Shown here: positions 60,121 to 64,000 of the stretch, in pieces
Position numbering within the stretch: the first letter of the stretch is position 1
Layout: each line of letters begins with the position of its first letter
Assembly (NCBI GenBank): GCA_006739055.1
Contig: AP019702.1
Location: forward strand, 3,125,388 to 3,189,387
DNA: 64,000 nucleotides
Direction: 5' to 3'
Source: Allostella vacuolata
Lineage (GTDB): Bacteria > Pseudomonadota > Alphaproteobacteria > ATCC43930 > Allostellaceae
Position numbers and translations under genes: made by a program
Notes under the pieces: generated by a model
Databases searched by the model: none
What the model was told of the DNA's origin: nothing
Seen by the model: the letters and a program-made list of their open reading frames with translations, nothing else

Positions 60121-61239
60121 ATGAGTGAACTCCGTCAGTCCGTCGTGGTCGACCGCATGGTCAAGCGTTATGGGCGCGTCGCCGCCGTCGACGACGTGAC
60201 GCTGCAGATCGACCGCGGCGAGTTCGTCACCCTGCTCGGGCCATCCGGGTCGGGCAAGACCACCATCCTGATGGCGATCGCCGGCTTCGTGCAGCCGACC
60301 TCGGGCGAGATCCTGCTCGACGGCCGCGCCATCACCCGGCAGCCGCCGGAGCACCGCAACTTCGGCATGGTGTTTCAGGGCTATGCCCTCTTCCCGCACA
60401 TGACCGTGTTCGAGAACGTCGCCTTCGCGCTGCGCGCCCGCGGCCGCCCGAACCAGGAGGTCGGGCGGCGGGTGACGGAAGCGCTCGACATGGTCCAGCT
60501 CGGCCCCTACGCCGCGCGCATGCCGCGCCAGCTGTCGGGCGGGCAGCAGCAGCGGGTGGCGCTGGCCCGGGCGCTCGTCTTCACCCCCCACCTGCTGCTG
60601 CTGGACGAGCCGCTCAGCGCGCTCGACAAGAAGCTGCGCGCCGAGCTGCAGCTGGAGCTGAAGGCGCTGCACGAGCGGGTCGGCCTCACCTTCCTCTACG
60701 TCACGCACGACCAGGACGAGGCGCTGTCGATGTCCGACCGGATCGCCATCCTCCGCGACGGCAAGCTGGTCCAGTTCGGCCGTCCGAGGGAGCTGTACGA
60801 GCGCCCGGCCACCCGCTTCGTCGCGGACTTCCTGGGCAAGTCCAACTTCCTGGCCGGGCGCGCGGAAGGACCGGACGGCGCGACGCTCGCCTATTCGTGC
60901 GGCAGCCTCCGCCTGCGCCAGGCGCTCGACGGGCCCGCGCCGCCGCCCGGCAGCCCGGTGCTGATCGCGCTCCGGCCGGAGAAGATCGCGGTCGTCGCCG
61001 ATGCCGTGCCGGACACCGCGAACGCCGTATCCGGCCGGATCGCCCAGTGGAGCTATTCCGGGACCCACTTCCATCTGCTGGTCGACACCGACGCCGCCGG
61101 CCGGATGACGGCTACCGTGCCGTCCTGGCGCTGCCGGATCGAGCCGGAGACGGGACGCCTGGTCCATCTCGGCTGGGATCCGGATGCCACGGTGATCGTC
61201 ACCGACGACGGCGCCCCCCCGCCCGGCGCCATCCAGTAG
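60121..61239 (+). CDS. PotA-like ABC transporter ATP-binding protein
   Basis: The protein has 372 residues from ATG 60121 (GTG 60100 possible). Walker A is LLGPSGSGKTTIL, Q-loop MVFQGYALFPHMTV, signature LSGGQQQRVALARAL, Walker B LLLLDEPLSALD and H-loop YVTHDQDEAL. A C-terminal TOBE domain follows. It resembles the PotA/spermidine-putrescine importer group. It heads a four-gene operon with a binding protein and two permeases. The imported compound is probably a polyamine, opine or similar amine; specificity cannot be read from the ATPase. Confidence 0.92.
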   Translation: MSELRQSVVVDRMVKRYGRVAAVDDVTLQIDRGEFVTLLGPSGSGKTTILMAIAGFVQPTSGEILLDGRAITRQPPEHRNFGMVFQGYALFPHMTVFENVAFALRARGRPNQEVGRRVTEALDMVQLGPYAARMPRQLSGGQQQRVALARALVFTPHLLLLDEPLSALDKKLRAELQLELKALHERVGLTFLYVTHDQDEALSMSDRIAILRDGKLVQFGRPRELYERPATRFVADFLGKSNFLAGRAEGPDGATLAYSCGSLRLRQALDGPAPPPGSPVLIALRPEKIAVVADAVPDTANAVSGRIAQWSYSGTHFHLLVDTDAAGRMTATVPSWRCRIEPETGRLVHLGWDPDATVIVTDDGAPPPGAIQ

Positions 61240-61268
61240 AGCCACCGTCCAGAACAGGGAGAACAGCG

Positions 61269-62402
61269 ATGCGCGAAGAACAGACATTTGCCCAGGACTG
61301 CGCCGAGATCCTGCGCGACGAGCTGGTGGCCGGGCGCATCGACCGCCGCACCTTCATCAAGGGGCTGACGGCGCTGGGCCTCGCCCCCGCCCTCCTCGGT
61401 GGCGCGGGCGCGCTGTCGCGGGCCGCCATGGCCCAGGGCGCCAAGCCCAAGGAGATCGTGGTCGCGAACTTCGGCGGCGACGCGGTCCCCGCCTTCACCG
61501 ACGCCTTCGCCAAGCCGTTCGAGGCCAAGGAAGCCGTCAAGATGGTGATCGACGGCAGCGGCCCCAGCACCGGCAAGATCAAGGCGATGGTCGACGCCAA
61601 GAAGGTGATCTGGGACGTGATCGATTCCGGCACCGGCCAGGCGGCCCAGCTGGGCGAAGCCGGCTACCTGGAGCCGATCGACTACTCGATCGTCGACAAG
61701 ACCAAGCTCGACCCGGAGTTCGCCTACAAGTGGGGCGTCATCAACTACTACTTCTCGACCGTGCTGGCCTGGGATTCGACCAAGGTCCAGGGGACGCCGA
61801 CCTGGGCCGACTTCTTCGACACCAAGAAGATCCCGGGCAAGCGCATGTTCCGGCGCACCGGGCTCGCCATGCTGGAGCCGGCGCTGATGGCCGACGGCGT
61901 GCCGGCCGACAAGCTCTATCCGATCGACCAGAAGCGGGCGATGGCCAAGATCGCCTCGATCAAGGCGGATTCGCTCTACTGGAATTCCGGCGCGGAAAGC
62001 CAGCAGCTGATGCGCACCGGCGAGTGCGTGATGGGCATCCTGTGGCACACCCGGGCCAACATCCTGGAGCGCGACAGCGGCGGCCGCATCAAGTGGACCT
62101 TCGCCGGCGGCATCCTGCAGCCCGGCATCTGGGTGGTGCCGAAGAACCCGCCGGCCGGCTCCGCCTGGGCGCACAAGGCGATCAACGCGATGCAGGATCC
62201 GGCCGGTCAGGTGCTGCTGCTGGAGCGGATGGGCAACGGCCCGGCCAACCCGGCCGCCGCCGCCCTGGTGAAGCCGGAGTTCGCCCGGGTCAACCCGTCC
62301 TCGCCCGAGAACATGAAGCAGCAGGTGAAGTTCGGCGGCGAATGGTGGATGGCCAACCAGGAGCAGCTGACCCAGGCCTTCCTCGACATGATCTCGTCGT
62401 GA
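61269..62402 (+). CDS. PotD-like periplasmic binding protein
   Basis: The 377-residue protein starts at ATG 61269, with GGGAGA upstream. An N-terminal region of about 30 residues precedes RRTFIKGLTALGLAPALLGG, a twin-arginine-like export motif ending near AMAQG. The mature protein has EIVVANFGGDAVPAFTDAFA and VQGTPTWADFFDTKKIPGKR, matching spermidine/putrescine-type (SBP_bac_8/PotD) proteins. It captures the substrate for the ABC permeases encoded next. The residues that would specify polyamine binding could not be verified without alignment. Confidence 0.92.
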   Translation: MREEQTFAQDCAEILRDELVAGRIDRRTFIKGLTALGLAPALLGGAGALSRAAMAQGAKPKEIVVANFGGDAVPAFTDAFAKPFEAKEAVKMVIDGSGPSTGKIKAMVDAKKVIWDVIDSGTGQAAQLGEAGYLEPIDYSIVDKTKLDPEFAYKWGVINYYFSTVLAWDSTKVQGTPTWADFFDTKKIPGKRMFRRTGLAMLEPALMADGVPADKLYPIDQKRAMAKIASIKADSLYWNSGAESQQLMRTGECVMGILWHTRANILERDSGGRIKWTFAGGILQPGIWVVPKNPPAGSAWAHKAINAMQDPAGQVLLLERMGNGPANPAAAALVKPEFARVNPSSPENMKQQVKFGGEWWMANQEQLTQAFLDMISS

Positions 62403-62406
62403 TGCC

Positions 62407-63288
62407 GTGACCGCGACCGCTGCCGCCGGCGCCCCCTCGGGGCGCCGGCTCGTCCTGATGAACGAGCGGACGGCCTATTGGCTGATGGTGGCCCCGGCCG
62501 CCCTGCTGATGGCCGCCTTCTATTTCTATCCGCTGGCCGAGGTGTTGTGGATCAGCGTGACCGAGCCCAAGCCCGGGCTCGACAACTACGCCCAGCTCTT
62601 CACCAGCGCCTCGATCCGACGGACCATCGTCACCACGCTGCGCATCTGCGTGCTGACGACGGCGATCACCATCCTGCTCGGCTACGTGGTCGCCTATGTC
62701 CTGGTCCACGCCTCGCCCCGGGCGCAGCGCTGGCTCTTCCTCGGCGTGCTGGTGCCCCTGTGGATCTCGGTCCTGGTGCGCGCCTTCGCCTGGGTGACGC
62801 TGCTGGCGCGCGAGGGGCTGATCAACACCACGCTGCGCGATGCCGGCCTGATCGAGCAGCCGCTCGCGCTGATCTGGAACGAGTTCGGCATCGTCATCGG
62901 CATGGTCCACTACATGATCCCCTACGCCGTGCTGCCGCTCTACGCCAACATGCGCGACATCGATCCGCGCACCGTCTCGGCCGCGCGCGGCCTGGGCGGG
63001 TCCCGGTTCTACAGCTTCCGCCGGGTCTTCCTGCCGCAGAGCCTGCCCGGCATCATCGGCGCGACGGTGCTGGTGTTCATCTTCTCGCTCGGCTTCTTCG
63101 TCACCCCGGCCATCCTGGGCGGCGGCAAGACGCTGATGATCGCGGAATACATCAGCCTGCAGATCCTCGACCTGCTGCGCTGGGGGCTCGGCACCATGCT
63201 GGCATCGACGATGGTCCTGTTCATCTTCGTGCTGCTGGCGGCGCTGGCCCGGGTCGTCGACCTGAAGCGCCTGTTCGGGGCGGGCTAG
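62407..63288 (+). CDS. PotB-like ABC transporter permease
   Basis: The 293-residue permease starts at GTG 62407 (ATG 62458 also possible). It has six predicted helices and the inner-membrane EAA loop SAARGLGGSRFYSFRRVFLP, which contacts the ATPase. It pairs with the second permease that starts 4 bases downstream of its stop. The order ATPase, binding protein, permease, permease is typical of PotABCD-like clusters. The terminal part (PAILGGGKTLMIAEYISLQI) is characteristic of the PotB subfamily. Confidence 0.93.
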   Translation: MTATAAAGAPSGRRLVLMNERTAYWLMVAPAALLMAAFYFYPLAEVLWISVTEPKPGLDNYAQLFTSASIRRTIVTTLRICVLTTAITILLGYVVAYVLVHASPRAQRWLFLGVLVPLWISVLVRAFAWVTLLAREGLINTTLRDAGLIEQPLALIWNEFGIVIGMVHYMIPYAVLPLYANMRDIDPRTVSAARGLGGSRFYSFRRVFLPQSLPGIIGATVLVFIFSLGFFVTPAILGGGKTLMIAEYISLQILDLLRWGLGTMLASTMVLFIFVLLAALARVVDLKRLFGAG

Positions 63289-63292
63289 CGCC

Positions 63293-64000
63293 ATGGCCGA
63301 CGAATCCCGCATCGGCGCCGGCCGCTCCACCCGGTCGCTCGGCTGGGCGATCGTGATGTTCCTGGTGCTGCCGATCACCATCGTCGTGCCGGTGTCGCTG
63401 ACCGACCAGCGCTACCTGTCCCTGCCCCAGGACGGGCTGTCGCTGCGCCACTACCTGCACCTGATCCAGAGCGCGGAGTGGCTGTCCTCGATCGGCCAGA
63501 GCTTCGTCATCGCTCTCGGCTCGATGGTCATCTCGGTCGGCGCCGGGACCTTGTGCGCGATCGGCTGCTGGCGCATCGGCACGCGCTGGAGCGAGACGAT
63601 CCGGGTCCTGATGCTGGTGCCGATCATCGTCCCGACGATCGTCTACGCGCTCGGCCTCTACCGGCTGTGGGTGAAGCTCGACCTGCTCGACAGCTATTTC
63701 GGCGTCATGCTGGCCCATGGGGTGACCGGCATCCCCTATGTCGTCATCATCGTCTCGACCTCGCTCGCCAGCTTCGACCCCCGCCTGGAGCAGGCCGCGC
63801 GCAACCTCGGCGCCAGTGTGCCCTACACGCTGCGCCGGGTGATCCTGCCCAGCATCCTGCCCGGGGTAATCTCGGGCTCGATCTTCGCCTTCATCCATTC
63901 CTGGGACGAGCTGGTCCTGGTGCTGTTCATCGCCAGCCGTTCGATCTTCACCCTGCCGCGGCGGATCTGGGACGGGATCAACGAGCATCTCGACCCGACC
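63293..64000 (+). CDS. PotC-like ABC transporter permease, 3' end missing
   Basis: The gene starts at ATG 63293 and runs off the right edge after 236 codons without a stop. The segment has membrane helices and the EAA loop QAARNLGASVPYTLRRVILP, then SGSIFAFIHSWDELVLVLFI, typical of PotC-type permeases. It forms the heterodimer with the preceding permease. Roughly 30-40 residues are probably missing at the C-terminus, judging from normal PotC length. Confidence 0.92.
   Translation, partial: MADESRIGAGRSTRSLGWAIVMFLVLPITIVVPVSLTDQRYLSLPQDGLSLRHYLHLIQSAEWLSSIGQSFVIALGSMVISVGAGTLCAIGCWRIGTRWSETIRVLMLVPIIVPTIVYALGLYRLWVKLDLLDSYFGVMLAHGVTGIPYVVIIVSTSLASFDPRLEQAARNLGASVPYTLRRVILPSILPGVISGSIFAFIHSWDELVLVLFIASRSIFTLPRRIWDGINEHLDPT

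Overview
The window is uniformly GC-rich (apart from one stretch) and densely coding, with short intergenic gaps and many ATGA/GTGA start-stop overlaps. The order ntrC-ntrY-ntrX-trkA-dat-HAD-hfq-hflX at the left edge is typical of the Alphaproteobacteria, most like Rhodospirillales (Azospirillum/Rhodospirillum-type) chromosomes. That placement is inference from synteny and protein character; the genus cannot be named. No intergenic stretch longer than about 200 bases is left without a gene, and there is no rRNA, CRISPR array or intact insertion sequence.

Layout. 1-9600 (+): nitrogen/redox two-component genes (end of ntrC, ntrY, ntrX), trkA, a D-amino-acid-transaminase-like gene, a HAD phosphatase, hfq, hflX and an inositol-monophosphatase-family gene. 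9611-13033: a GlxA-type regulator, a GNAT protein, an SDR oxidoreductase and mazG. 13033-21307 (-): a tightly overlapped housekeeping operon read as mltB-like, rlpA, dacC-like, tmk, holB, metG, tatD and a metallo-beta-lactamase-fold gene. 21402-26779: a 63-residue membrane protein, a YdcF-like protein, an acidic orphan, an Mfd-type translocase and ExoD, then tRNA-Ser(UGA).

27034-31102 looks like a small acquired or decaying segment next to tRNA-Ser. It is visibly less GC-rich. It holds a GNAT gene, an EmrB/SmvA-type MFS exporter broken by a one-base frameshift, its divergent TetR-type regulator with a near-perfect 20-bp operator, a DUF3788 gene, and the remains of a DUF1778/GNAT toxin-antitoxin pair with an internal stop codon.

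31092-41037 is accessory metabolism and signalling: a MscS-type channel, an ethanolamine-permease-like APC transporter, a nitronate monooxygenase, a CSS-EAL phosphodiesterase, a PhyH-type dioxygenase and two flavin-dependent LLM monooxygenases with a divergent TetR regulator.

The most distinctive region is 41054-54587. A MurR/RpiR-type regulator diverges from a ten-gene operon: DUF1445 (D-glutamate-cyclase family), HyuA, HyuB, a TctB/TctA transporter, an aminotransferase, two TctC-type binding proteins, DUF917 (S-methyl-thiohydantoin-desulfurase family) and a second short HyuA-type protein. All three enzyme families act on, or make, five-membered lactam or hydantoin rings. The operon therefore looks like an uptake-and-ring-opening pathway for an unidentified 5-oxoproline- or (thio)hydantoin-type substrate whose product would enter amino-acid metabolism through the aminotransferase. 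It is followed by a two-domain glycosyltransferase, a class II aldolase, an amidase, a degenerate CYTH-CHAD protein and a PotABCD-like ABC transporter that runs off the right edge.
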